This document shows positions 25,643-34,303 of a stretch of DNA of 64,000 nucleotides, one piece after another. This DNA is from Firm-04 sp964463355 (GTDB lineage Bacteria; Bacillota; Clostridia; Oscillospirales; Ruminococcaceae), in contig CAYXBP010000005.1 of the NCBI GenBank assembly GCA_964463355.1, forward strand, positions 56,243-120,242, in the 5' to 3' direction. The position numbers were made by a program, and so were the translations under genes. Positions within the stretch are counted from its first letter, which is position 1; every line of letters starts with the position of its first letter. The notes under the pieces were generated by a model that did no database searches, was not told where the DNA came from, and was given only the letters and a program-made list of their open reading frames with translations.

Positions 25643-27385
25643 ATGAAAGCTACAAGAAGATTGGTCGCTCTGGCGGCGGCCGCAACAATAACAGCCTGCG
25701 CGGCTATTCCGATGGTTGCAATGAACGTTTCAGCTGCAACAATTACAGTTACTGATACTACGGCATCAGGCACCAGTGCCGAACTGAAAGCATTCCAGAT
25801 TTTTGATGCGGAGATGGTTGGAGAATCATCCTTCGTCGTGAAAGGTTGGGGCTCTGGTATTGACGTGGATGCGCTGAAAGAAGCATTGAAGGCAGATGCC
25901 AGTATGCTCTCTGCATTTGGCAGTATTGATGCAATTGATGCAATTACTGGTGGTAATACGGGTGCCCAGATGGTTGCAGACAAGCTTGCAACTTTTACCG
26001 ATAATCCTGCTAATGCGAAAACATTTGCAAAGATCGCTGCGCGTTGTGTGCAAGGTACTGGCACTGAGGCGGAAACAACCGCAGAAGTTCCTACGTTTAG
26101 TGTAGGCACTGGTTACTACATTATTGTAGATACATCTCCTGCGACAAAGGCCAATTACACTGCCTATACGCTGGGCATTTTGAAGGTTGCGACTGATTCA
26201 GATGAACTGACAGTTACCCCCAAGCGTGAGTACCCCACCTTTGATAAGAAGATCGGCGACAGAAATGATACATCTGATGCTGCTGATACATACACCTACG
26301 GTGAGGCTGCTGACCATGATATCGGCGATGCGGTGCCCTTTCAGTTGATTGCACAAATGCCCAGTAACATTGGTGAGTACACTAAGTATTCGCTGAAGTT
26401 CTATGATGACTTGCAGGCAGATGTGTTTGAACTGAATGAGGATTCGTTCGAGGTGTACTATGTTCAAACAGCTACTTCTGATACTTCAACATCGGAGATC
26501 AAGCTGAAAGTAACAAGTGCATTTACAATAGTCACTACAGGTTTGGGAGACGATGATAAATTCGATAGTGATAGTTCACATACCGATAAAGCCTTGGACT
26601 TTACCGTGGGATGCGCTGATATCAAAGGCATCCAAGCTCTACTCAATAAAGAGGGAGTCGATTTTACTGGTCAGTTTGTAGTAGAATATACAGCAACATT
26701 GACGAAGGAAGCAAAACTTGGCGCAACTGGCAACTGGAACGGTGCATATCTTGAGTACTCCAACAACCCCAACTGGGATGGTTTAGGTACTGTTGGCAAC
26801 ACAACGGGCAAATCCCCTGTAGATTACGTTGTTGCGTTTACTTATCAGGCAATCGTCAACAAGATAGATGGTGTTACCGAGAAGCCTCTTGCAGGTGCAG
26901 TATTTACGCTCTACAAGAAAGTGAACGGTGATGAAGACCCTGTAGAAACTGGCATTACTCCTATTTACAACACTGGTGATGCCACCACTGCCACATCCTT
27001 TGAGTTCAGAGGCTTGGATGACGGTACATATGTGCTGAAGGAAACAATGACTCCTGATGGTTACACAGGTGTGGATGGTATTACATTTACCATTAGCACA
27101 ACCAAAGACCAGACCGATGGCTCCGAAGCTCTGAAAGGCTTTGACAGCAACAACGAAGCTGTAACAGCTGGCAATGTGTATACTTTGGCTGAGGGTGTAT
27201 ACACAAATGCAACCGGCGCACCATTGGGTGCAGTATCTGTAACCGTTGCTAACAAGAAGGGTTCAACCTTGCCCAGCACTGGTGGTATCGGTACAACCAT
27301 CTTCTATGTAGTCGGCAGCCTGATGGTTGGTGTTGCAGGTGTATATCTCATCGCAAAAAAGCGCATGAAGAACACTGAGCAGTAA
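25643..27385 (+). CDS. Major pilin / sortase-polymerised backbone subunit (LPSTG)
   Basis: Secreted pilin of 580 residues. The signal peptide (about 1-31) ends VSA. An N-terminal region (about 32-195) is followed by VTPKREYPTFDKK, where a pilin-motif lysine for sortase-catalysed polymerisation is expected, and a fimbrial isopeptide-type domain (about 205-405). A SpaA/Cna-B domain (about 410-525) has the E-box segment YVLKETMTPDGY that normally completes an internal Lys-Asn isopeptide bond. The tail has LPSTGG (about 543-548), a membrane helix and KKRMK. The size and the position immediately upstream of a class C sortase suit the backbone pilin. The start follows AAGGAG. Confidence 0.9.
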   Translation: MKATRRLVALAAAATITACAAIPMVAMNVSAATITVTDTTASGTSAELKAFQIFDAEMVGESSFVVKGWGSGIDVDALKEALKADASMLSAFGSIDAIDAITGGNTGAQMVADKLATFTDNPANAKTFAKIAARCVQGTGTEAETTAEVPTFSVGTGYYIIVDTSPATKANYTAYTLGILKVATDSDELTVTPKREYPTFDKKIGDRNDTSDAADTYTYGEAADHDIGDAVPFQLIAQMPSNIGEYTKYSLKFYDDLQADVFELNEDSFEVYYVQTATSDTSTSEIKLKVTSAFTIVTTGLGDDDKFDSDSSHTDKALDFTVGCADIKGIQALLNKEGVDFTGQFVVEYTATLTKEAKLGATGNWNGAYLEYSNNPNWDGLGTVGNTTGKSPVDYVVAFTYQAIVNKIDGVTEKPLAGAVFTLYKKVNGDEDPVETGITPIYNTGDATTATSFEFRGLDDGTYVLKETMTPDGYTGVDGITFTISTTKDQTDGSEALKGFDSNNEAVTAGNVYTLAEGVYTNATGAPLGAVSVTVANKKGSTLPSTGGIGTTIFYVVGSLMVGVAGVYLIAKKRMKNTEQ

Positions 27386-27423
27386 GCTGCATATCAACCC
27401 AATTGAATTGTAAACCTAATTTT

Positions 27424-27451
27424 GTCGGCGGTGGCATATGCTGCCGCCGAC
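27424..27451 (+). other. Intercistronic hairpin between major pilin and sortase genes
   Basis: GTCGGCGG pairs with CCGCCGAC, extended by TGGC/GCTG-type pairs around an ATAT loop. There is no T-run after it; the sortase ribosome site GGGAGG follows ten bases later. It probably sets mRNA stability or processing so that pilin exceeds sortase. Confidence 0.65.
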
Positions 27452-27467
27452 CATTAGGGAGGAACCC

Positions 27468-28343
27468 ATGAAAAAACGGATCAACACACTTACAACTATA
27501 TTTTTTACCATTATGCTTCTCGTGGGTCTCTCCGTGATGCTTTACCCGACCGTCAGTGACTGGTGGAATGCCAAAGTATCCAGCCGCGCCATTGAAAACT
27601 ATGAGCAGACAATCGCGGTGGTGGATACCAGTGAAGTCGATGCCATGCTCGAAGCAGCGCACCAGTATAATCAGCAGCTCGCAACGCTTTCCAAGCCGTT
27701 CAGTGATTACGAAAAGGTGCCCGATTACGATAATATCCTGAACCTTTCTGGTACGGGTATCATGGGGTATATTTCCATCCCGATGATTCAGGTGGAGATA
27801 CCCATTTACCACGGCACAAGCGAATCTGTGCTGAATAATGCAGCAGGTCATTTGCAAGGCTCTACGTTGCCTGTGGGCGGCGCAAGCACACATTCCGTGA
27901 TCTCTGCACACCGTGGGCTGCCCTCTGCGCGCCTGTTTACCGATCTTGACAAGCTTGTGGAAGGCGATGTGTTCACCATCAGTGTGCTTGGTATGACCTA
28001 TACCTACGAGATTGCCGAGATTCACATCGTTGAGCCGTATGAATTTGACCAGCTTGCGATTGAGCCAGGCGCAGATTTTGTTACGCTGATGACCTGCACA
28101 CCTTATGGTATCAACACACAGCGACTGCTGCTCAAAGCAAAGCGAATCGAAACAGTGTATGTTTCCCATGCAAAGGTAACGGCGGAAGCCGTTAAGGTGG
28201 ATTCCGTGCTGATCGTTCCGCTGATTGCTGCCCCTTTTGTGCTGCTGCTGATCCTGTATTGGGTCTTTGGTGGCAAAAACCGAAAGAATACGCAAAGCGT
28301 GCGTTATATGCTTTATGACCCGATGATAAATCAGAAAGGATGA
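27468..28343 (+). CDS. Class C (pilin-polymerising) sortase
   Basis: Membrane transpeptidase of 291 residues that would link pilin subunits through their LPXTG threonine. An N-terminal membrane anchor (about 10-28), a catalytic beta-barrel (about 100-225) with H148 in SAHRG, C210 in TLMTCTPYG and R219 in NTQRLLL, and a second C-terminal membrane helix (about 245-265) give the double-anchored layout of class C enzymes. A canonical DPF/DPW lid is not obvious; the region before the barrel (about 75-95) contains DYDNIL and may act as the lid. AGGGAGGA precedes the start. Confidence 0.93.
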   Translation: MKKRINTLTTIFFTIMLLVGLSVMLYPTVSDWWNAKVSSRAIENYEQTIAVVDTSEVDAMLEAAHQYNQQLATLSKPFSDYEKVPDYDNILNLSGTGIMGYISIPMIQVEIPIYHGTSESVLNNAAGHLQGSTLPVGGASTHSVISAHRGLPSARLFTDLDKLVEGDVFTISVLGMTYTYEIAEIHIVEPYEFDQLAIEPGADFVTLMTCTPYGINTQRLLLKAKRIETVYVSHAKVTAEAVKVDSVLIVPLIAAPFVLLLILYWVFGGKNRKNTQSVRYMLYDPMINQKG

Positions 28344-28349
28344 TGCCTC

Positions 28350-29363
28350 ATGCGTACATCTCTGGCGAAATATTTGACCGCCTGCTGTGGCGTGGTGTTG
28401 GCAGCGGCGAATCTTTTGTGTGGCTCTGCAATGTTCGATGCAACTGCGGCTGATGGGCAAGGCTCGCTGACTTTGCACTGCGTGAAAGATGATGTGATTC
28501 TTGAAAATCTGCAATGGGATGTGTATCGTGTTGGTTCGCGCAGTGGAGATACCTTTGTGATGGATGGCAATTTTGCTGCATACGATATTGTGATTGCTGA
28601 CTTTTCTGATGAAGCTATGGCGGCATATGCCAAAACATTGGAGAATATTGCCGTTTTGGATGATGCCATCCTGCCCGATTTTGAGGGCGCAACCGATGCG
28701 ACTGGTACGCTGACCTTTGACAAGTTGGAAAACGGCTTGTATCTTGTTTGCGGCGAGATTTTGGAAGTCGATGATGCTGTGTATGTACCGTCCTCGCTGC
28801 TGTTTGAGATCAACGGTGGCTATACAACCATGGACTGGGATGCATATCCGAAGGTGGAGTACCATACCAAATACGATCAGGAAATACGCTACACCGTGAA
28901 AAAAGTATGGCTGAATGAGGAAGATGAGCTGTGCGATCCTACAACGGAGATTACTGTGGAAATCTACCGCGATTTGGAGTTGTATCAGACGGTTGTGCTT
29001 TCTGAAGAGAACGATTGGTACTATGAGTGGAGGGATTTTGACTATTACGATTTCCGCGTGCGCGAGGTTGTGGTTCCCGATGGTTTCCGCGTAGAGTATG
29101 ACAGTAATGATACGCAGTATCTGATCAAAAATGTCCTTGTGCCACCACCAGAAACGACAAGTATATCAACCGATCAAACGGAAACGACCACGACCGTTTC
29201 TTCTACTACATTAGTCACCACCGCAACCAGCGAACGAATCCCGCAGACTGGACAGCTTTGGTGGCCGGTGCCTGTGCTAGGTTTGCTGGGCGTGTTGTTG
29301 GTGGCTGTTGGTCTGCGCTTCCGCGCTATGGAAAACCGCAATGACGAAAACGAATCATTCTAG
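28350..29363 (+). CDS. Minor pilin or anchor subunit with IPQTG sorting signal
   Basis: Secreted sortase substrate of 337 residues. The signal peptide (about 1-33) is followed by an N-terminal pilin-like beta domain (about 35-170) and a Cna-B domain (about 180-262; YTVKKVWLNEE start, YDFRVREVVVPDGF near the end). A Thr/Ser/Pro linker (about 265-295), then IPQTG, a membrane helix and a short charged tail complete it. The IPQTG signal differs from the LPSTG of the two larger subunits, suggesting that a different sortase, perhaps the one encoded next, handles this protein, as for basal pilins. The gene starts seven bases after the class C sortase gene. Confidence 0.85.
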   Translation: MRTSLAKYLTACCGVVLAAANLLCGSAMFDATAADGQGSLTLHCVKDDVILENLQWDVYRVGSRSGDTFVMDGNFAAYDIVIADFSDEAMAAYAKTLENIAVLDDAILPDFEGATDATGTLTFDKLENGLYLVCGEILEVDDAVYVPSSLLFEINGGYTTMDWDAYPKVEYHTKYDQEIRYTVKKVWLNEEDELCDPTTEITVEIYRDLELYQTVVLSEENDWYYEWRDFDYYDFRVREVVVPDGFRVEYDSNDTQYLIKNVLVPPPETTSISTDQTETTTTVSSTTLVTTATSERIPQTGQLWWPVPVLGLLGVLLVAVGLRFRAMENRNDENESF

Positions 29364-30000
29364 AAGCACATTCATCCTGCTGATAGGGCTGTTTTTGATT
29401 CTGGCAGCTGGTGTTCTGGTTGTGTGCAATGCTTATCAGAGTCAAAAAAGCGCAAAAGAGGCGCAGGCGGTTCTGGAGCAGTTGGATACCATGATACCAG
29501 AAACGCAGCCTGCCACCACCCCTGTTCAGACCTCGTTGCCTGTTTTGACCGATGACCTCTACGCGCCCTATGAACCCCCTGAGATGACGTTGCCACCAGA
29601 GCCACAAACCGTTGTTGATGGCAAAACCTATATTGGCGTAATCGAGATCCCTTCGTTGGATGTGAAGTTGCCTGTGCTAAGTACGTGGAGTTATCCCAAT
29701 TTGAAAATCAGCCCGTGCCGCTATATGGGTCGCGCCGATACGGATGATCTCATCGTTGCGGCGCATAATTATCGTTCGCATTTTGGCAGAATCGCGAATT
29801 TGAGCATTGGTGATGCGTTGGTTTTTTGTGCTGTGGATGGAACGGTATATCGCTACACGGTTTGTAATCTGGAAACGCTTCACGGTACCGATACAGAAAT
29901 GCTCTGTTCTGATGTCGATAATGCGTGGGATTTAACACTGTTTACTTGTACGCTCGGCGGAAAAAGTCGCGTGTGTGTGCGTGCCACATTGGTGGAATGA
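29341..30000 (+). CDS. Second sortase, probably the anchoring/housekeeping type for this pilus
   Basis: Sortase of 219 residues with one N-terminal membrane helix (about 10-30), a Pro/Thr-rich spacer (about 50-85) and the catalytic barrel. H142 lies in AAHNY, C203 in LFTCTLGG and R210 in KSRVCV. The single anchor and short C-terminus separate it from the class C enzyme upstream; class B or D-like is my best reading. The gene overlaps the preceding pilin by 23 bases with no clear ribosome site, so its translation is probably coupled and low. Last gene of the operon before a strong terminator. Confidence 0.85.
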   Translation: MTKTNHSRSTFILLIGLFLILAAGVLVVCNAYQSQKSAKEAQAVLEQLDTMIPETQPATTPVQTSLPVLTDDLYAPYEPPEMTLPPEPQTVVDGKTYIGVIEIPSLDVKLPVLSTWSYPNLKISPCRYMGRADTDDLIVAAHNYRSHFGRIANLSIGDALVFCAVDGTVYRYTVCNLETLHGTDTEMLCSDVDNAWDLTLFTCTLGGKSRVCVRATLVE

Positions 30001-30008
30001 TCATGAAA

Positions 30009-30048
30009 AACGACCCGAAAGGCTTTGTACCTTTCGGGTCGTTTGGTG
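30009..30048. terminator. Bidirectional terminator between pilus operon and ileS
   Basis: AACGACCCGAAAGG pairs perfectly with CCTTTCGGGTCGTT around CTTTGTA. The plus side has TTGGTGTTTT and the minus side has five Ts, so it serves both converging units. Confidence 0.92.
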
Positions 30049-30069
30049 TTTTGGGGAATCTGTGCAGCC

Positions 30070-33000
30070 TTACTGCTTTTGAATGGATACGGTAATATCG
30101 CCGTTTGCAGTTTGAACAGTAACGGTTACATCGGGATTGGTGATCTCTGCAAGTATGCCAAGGGTTTCGCCGCAGATATACTCCGTGTGCGCAGTAGGGT
30201 AGTCGCCATCCAACTGAATGAGAATACGGTCAGAAATCTCGCAGCCACTCTGCTTACGGGCATCCTGGATATTGCGTACCAGCTCACGAGCAACGCCCTC
30301 AGCCTTCAGTTCTTCGGTAATGGTCAGATCCAGGGATACGACCACGCCATGCTCACTCATAATGTGACCGCCGTCCTTTGCCTGATAAGTCACCAGAACC
30401 ACATCTGCGTCAAAGCTTTCCTCGGTGCCGTCGATCGTGAGATATGCTACGCCATCTGCCAGACGGAACGCCTTGGTTTTAATCGCCTTGATGAGCATGG
30501 GGATGCGGTCACCGTAGAGAGCGCGAATGGTGTTGAAATTCGGGGCATACTGCACATTGGCGATGGCAGCAACATCCTCCACCACTTCAATTTGCTTGAC
30601 ATTCAGTTCCTCAGCAATGACATCAGCAAACTTGCGCACGGTATCTGCCTGCTCGGGGACGGCGAGTGCAACGCGCAGCACGCTTAAGGGCTGACGGTTC
30701 TTCACGCGGTTCTTGCTGCGGATGGCACGTCCCAGAGAGATGACATTCTGTGCCAGCGCAATCTGCGCAAGCAGTTCATCATCGGCAAAACTTTCGGGGA
30801 TCTCCGGCCATGCTGCCAAATGCACGGACTGCTCACCAGTGAGATCCTTATACAGATACTCAGCGAGGATCGGCGCAACAGGAGCCATTAGCTTGCAGGT
30901 GTTTACCAGCACATACAGCAGTGTATCGTAAGCGTTTTTCTTATCGGAGTTCATTTCGCTGCCCCAGAAGCGTCTGCGGCTGCGACGGATATACCAGTTG
31001 GTCAGCCCATCTACCAGAGCGACCAGAGCATCTACATAATGGTTGACCTGATAGTTGTTCATATTCTCAGTGATGGTTTTCTGCGTATGTTGCAGCAGTG
31101 CAAGCATCCAACGGTCAAGCTGATTGTTGGAATCGGGTGTTGCAACGGCATCGGGATGATAGCCATCAAGATTAGCGTAGGAGATAAAGAAGTTGCACGC
31201 GTTCCAGAGAGGCAGCAGCACTTGCTGCAAGGCATCCTGAATACCGCTTTCGTCGAACTGCAAATCGCCGATGAGCATAGCGTTGGATTGATACATATAC
31301 AGGCGGAAGGCATCGGTGCCGTATTGCTTCATCAGTGCCATGGGATCGGTGTAATTCTTGCTGGATTTTGAAAGCTTTTTGCCATCCTTTGCCAGCACCG
31401 TGCCATGTACCACACAGTTGGAGAATGCAGGACGATCAAACAATGCGGTAGCCATCACATGGAGATAGTAGAACCAGCAGCGAATCTGACCAGTGTACTC
31501 CACGACGAAATCGCTGGGGAAGTGAGATTCAAACCATTCTTTGTTTTCAAAGGGATAATGCTTTTGCGCAAAGGGTACACAGCCACTTTCAAACCAGCAA
31601 TCCAGCACCTCTGGAATGCGGTGCATGGTGTGACCGCACTTGCTGCAAGGGAATGTGACGGCATCCACATACTGGCGGTGGAGATTATCCAGACGCATAC
31701 CACTTTTTGCTTCGATCTCATCCAGACTACCCAACACAACGCGCTCATGGCACTCGTCGCATTCCCAAATCGGGATGGGAGTACTCCAGTAGCGGTTACG
31801 GGAGATATTCCAGTCACGGGCGTTTTCGAGCCACTTGCCGAATCTGCCGTTTTTGACTGTGTCGGGCACCCAGTGAACTTCTTTGTTCAGTGCAATCAGG
31901 CGGTCTTTGATCTTGCCGATATCGAAATACCATGCATTCATCGCCTTGTAGATCAGGGGCTGTTTGCATCGCCAGCAGTGGGGGTAGTTATGCTCGATGG
32001 TGCCATCGGCGACTGCCTTACCTTCGCCATACAGGAAACGGATGACAGTGGGGTTCATTTCAATGACATTTTTTGCGTTTTCCGCCTCATAGAAATCGGT
32101 AACTTCTGCGGTAAAGCGTCCCTTTGCATCCACGGGATTGATCAGCGGAATGCCGTTCTTTTTGCAAGTCCAGTAGTCATCCTCACCGAAGGCAGGGGCG
32201 GTATGTACGATACCCACGCCTTCATCTGCGCCGACATAATCGGCGGTTACAACGCGGAATGCGCCCTTTTCCTTCAACTCTGCAAAATAGGGGAACAGCG
32301 GCTCATAGGTCATGCCAACGAGATCTGCACCCTTTGTTTCTTTAACAATTGCAGGCTCTTTGCCGAAGATTTTGTCATAACGGGGCAACACGGTTTTGCA
32401 GGCAATAAAGATTTCTTCGCCAACATCCACAAAGGCGTAGGTCAGCGATTCTCCCACAGCCAGACAAAGGTTCGAGGGCAGAGTCCACGGCGTGGTTGTC
32501 CACGCAAGGAAGTACACGGGCTTGCCATTCATGCATTCAGGCGTTTTGAATTTGGTGATGATCCACCTATCCTGACGGGGGCGAGTGGAATCGGATTCTC
32601 TGGTATCGGAAATGGACAGAGAGGTTTCGCAGCGATAGCAATAGGGGGTCACGCGGTAATCCTGATAGATCAGCCCCTGTTCGTAGCACTGTTTAAAAGC
32701 CCACATGACCGATTCCATGTAGGAGAGATTCATGGTTTTATATGCGCCGTCGTAATCGACCCACCGTGCCATTTGTTCGACATATTCCTTCCAAGCCTCG
32801 TTGTTGCCGGAAACGATCTCTTGGCAGGCATCATTGAATTTGCCAATACCGATGCTCCGCTCGATCTCGTTTTTGTCGGTGATACCAAGTGCTTTTTCGG
32901 CCTGTGTTTCAATCGGCAGACCATGGCAATCCCAGCCCCAGACGCGGGGCACAGAGTAACCCTGCATTGTCCAGTAGCGTGCGATCATATCCTTGATAAA

Positions 33001-33186
33001 GGAAACCAGCACAGTACCGTGGTGGGGCTTACCGGTCGGGAAGGGAGGGCCATCGTAAAAAACAACCTCGCGTTCTTTGTTTTGCGCAACGGAACGCTCA
33101 AAAACACCATTTTCACGCCAAAATTGCAGCATATCCTCCTGGATTTGCGGCAGATCGGGCTTACCTGCAATGGGTTGATATTTCAT
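30070..33186 (-). CDS. ileS: Isoleucyl-tRNA synthetase, long (type 2, eukaryote-like) form
   Basis: Charges tRNA-Ile. The protein is about 1038 residues, the long form of the enzyme. The Rossmann core begins FYDGPPFPTGKPHHGTVL, where the HIGH signature reads HHGT; the WGWDCHGLPIE segment and CP1 editing domain follow. The class I KMSKS loop reads KKLSKSSKN. Paired zinc-type cysteines (CSKCG; ECDECHE) lie in the middle third. The start MKYQPIAGK is preferred over an earlier ATG because AAAGGAAGA precedes it at a suitable distance. No T-box is visible upstream, unlike valS in the same window. Long IleRS forms are often mupirocin-tolerant as a family trait; that is not shown here. Confidence 0.95.
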   Translation of the reverse strand: MKYQPIAGKPDLPQIQEDMLQFWRENGVFERSVAQNKEREVVFYDGPPFPTGKPHHGTVLVSFIKDMIARYWTMQGYSVPRVWGWDCHGLPIETQAEKALGITDKNEIERSIGIGKFNDACQEIVSGNNEAWKEYVEQMARWVDYDGAYKTMNLSYMESVMWAFKQCYEQGLIYQDYRVTPYCYRCETSLSISDTRESDSTRPRQDRWIITKFKTPECMNGKPVYFLAWTTTPWTLPSNLCLAVGESLTYAFVDVGEEIFIACKTVLPRYDKIFGKEPAIVKETKGADLVGMTYEPLFPYFAELKEKGAFRVVTADYVGADEGVGIVHTAPAFGEDDYWTCKKNGIPLINPVDAKGRFTAEVTDFYEAENAKNVIEMNPTVIRFLYGEGKAVADGTIEHNYPHCWRCKQPLIYKAMNAWYFDIGKIKDRLIALNKEVHWVPDTVKNGRFGKWLENARDWNISRNRYWSTPIPIWECDECHERVVLGSLDEIEAKSGMRLDNLHRQYVDAVTFPCSKCGHTMHRIPEVLDCWFESGCVPFAQKHYPFENKEWFESHFPSDFVVEYTGQIRCWFYYLHVMATALFDRPAFSNCVVHGTVLAKDGKKLSKSSKNYTDPMALMKQYGTDAFRLYMYQSNAMLIGDLQFDESGIQDALQQVLLPLWNACNFFISYANLDGYHPDAVATPDSNNQLDRWMLALLQHTQKTITENMNNYQVNHYVDALVALVDGLTNWYIRRSRRRFWGSEMNSDKKNAYDTLLYVLVNTCKLMAPVAPILAEYLYKDLTGEQSVHLAAWPEIPESFADDELLAQIALAQNVISLGRAIRSKNRVKNRQPLSVLRVALAVPEQADTVRKFADVIAEELNVKQIEVVEDVAAIANVQYAPNFNTIRALYGDRIPMLIKAIKTKAFRLADGVAYLTIDGTEESFDADVVLVTYQAKDGGHIMSEHGVVVSLDLTITEELKAEGVARELVRNIQDARKQSGCEISDRILIQLDGDYPTAHTEYICGETLGILAEITNPDVTVTVQTANGDITVSIQKQ

Positions 33187-33326
33187 AGCGGGAATCTTCC
33201 TTTCTGTATTCGATGCCGCAAAAAACGGCAACAATTCATTCTATTATAGCATATTCCACTGAAATTGTCAAGAAAAAAGGCGCCCTTAAAAATTTGCTCA
33301 CATAGTGCCGCATTGCAGTGCTGCAC

Positions 33327-33355
33327 TTGATTTTTCCAGAGAAATGTGGTATAAT
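33327..33355 (+). promoter_or_regulatory. Promoter of the PHP-malic enzyme-TSCPD-YdcF group
   Basis: TTGATT, 17-base spacer, TATAAT, followed by a leader of about 85 bases containing two short hairpins (33372-33400 and about 33413-33432). Confidence 0.8.
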
Positions 33356-33444
33356 AACAATATAATTGCTCTATTCACCGCCTGAGTCGGCGAACAGAAC
33401 CGCTGGCTACACTAATCTGCCTTGCGCAGGATTGGAGCTTGACT

Positions 33445-34272
33445 ATGATTGATCTGCATTGCCATAGCACCCTTTCCGATGGCTCTTTGGGCGTTGAGGA
33501 AATCATTCGGCAAGCCGCCGCGACTGGCATCACCACGCTGTCTATTACCGATCACGATACGCTTTCGGGGTATTCAAGGTCAAAATTTCTGGGCGAAAAA
33601 TTCGGTGTTCGCATCATTCAAGGGGTCGAGATGACTGCTTGGGATACCAAACGCCAGACAAAGGTGCATATTTTGTGCTATTTGCCCCGAAAACCTGACC
33701 GTTTGGAGATGCTTTGTCTGCGTTCTCGTGAGATTCGTCGCGAGGTTGGCATTGAAATGATCGAAAAGGTGAAAGCCAAGTTTCCCATAACCTCTGAAAG
33801 CATTTTGCGCCATTGCAAGGGCTGCGAATCCATCTACAAGGTGCATATCATGCGCGCGCTGATTGACTATGGCTACGCGTTGGAGTTTTACGGAGAGCTC
33901 GATGCGCAGTTATTTCACCCCAAAACAGGCAGCTGCATCGTCAATCGCGCATACCCCGATGTGTTACATGTCATCAATCTGATTCATGCCTCCCATGGTG
34001 TAGCAGTTATGGCGCACCCGATGCTTTACGATAATACCGAACTGCTGGAAGAATTGGCGATACAGGGGAAGATTGATGGGGTCGAGGTTGACCATTATTC
34101 CGCAGCGGATGCCGACCGTGCCGTGCTTCGGGAGATTGCAAAGCGTCATGACTTGATCGTGACAGGTGGATCAGATTTCCACGGATTGTATAATCAGAAG
34201 CCATCGCACCTTGGCTCCGATACCACAACCAGGGAAGAATTTGCGCGTCTGCTTGCCAGAAGCGAGCAATGA
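33445..34272 (+). CDS. PHP-domain phosphoesterase (YciV/RNase AM-like)
   Basis: Metal-dependent phosphoesterase of 275 residues of the PHP family. The N-terminus IDLHCHSTLSDG gives the first metal-binding His pair. SITDHDTLSGY, EMTAW, VAVMAHPML and GGSDFHG supply the remaining metal ligands in the usual order. YciV relatives cleave 3',5'-nucleoside bisphosphates or act as 5'-3' exonucleases on RNA ends; which applies here is not decided by sequence. The start is the ATG after TTGGAGC. It is separated from the malic enzyme gene by 31 bases and likely co-transcribed. Confidence 0.88.
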   Translation: MIDLHCHSTLSDGSLGVEEIIRQAAATGITTLSITDHDTLSGYSRSKFLGEKFGVRIIQGVEMTAWDTKRQTKVHILCYLPRKPDRLEMLCLRSREIRREVGIEMIEKVKAKFPITSESILRHCKGCESIYKVHIMRALIDYGYALEFYGELDAQLFHPKTGSCIVNRAYPDVLHVINLIHASHGVAVMAHPMLYDNTELLEELAIQGKIDGVEVDHYSAADADRAVLREIAKRHDLIVTGGSDFHGLYNQKPSHLGSDTTTREEFARLLARSEQ

Positions 34273-34303
34273 CATATTACCAAAACGAAAGGAACGAAAT
34301 CAC

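Noticed and set aside
31405..33249. Open frame of 614 codons on the plus strand opposite ileS
   Set aside because: It lies wholly antisense to a well-supported synthetase, has no ribosome site or family motifs, and its composition mirrors the complementary codons.
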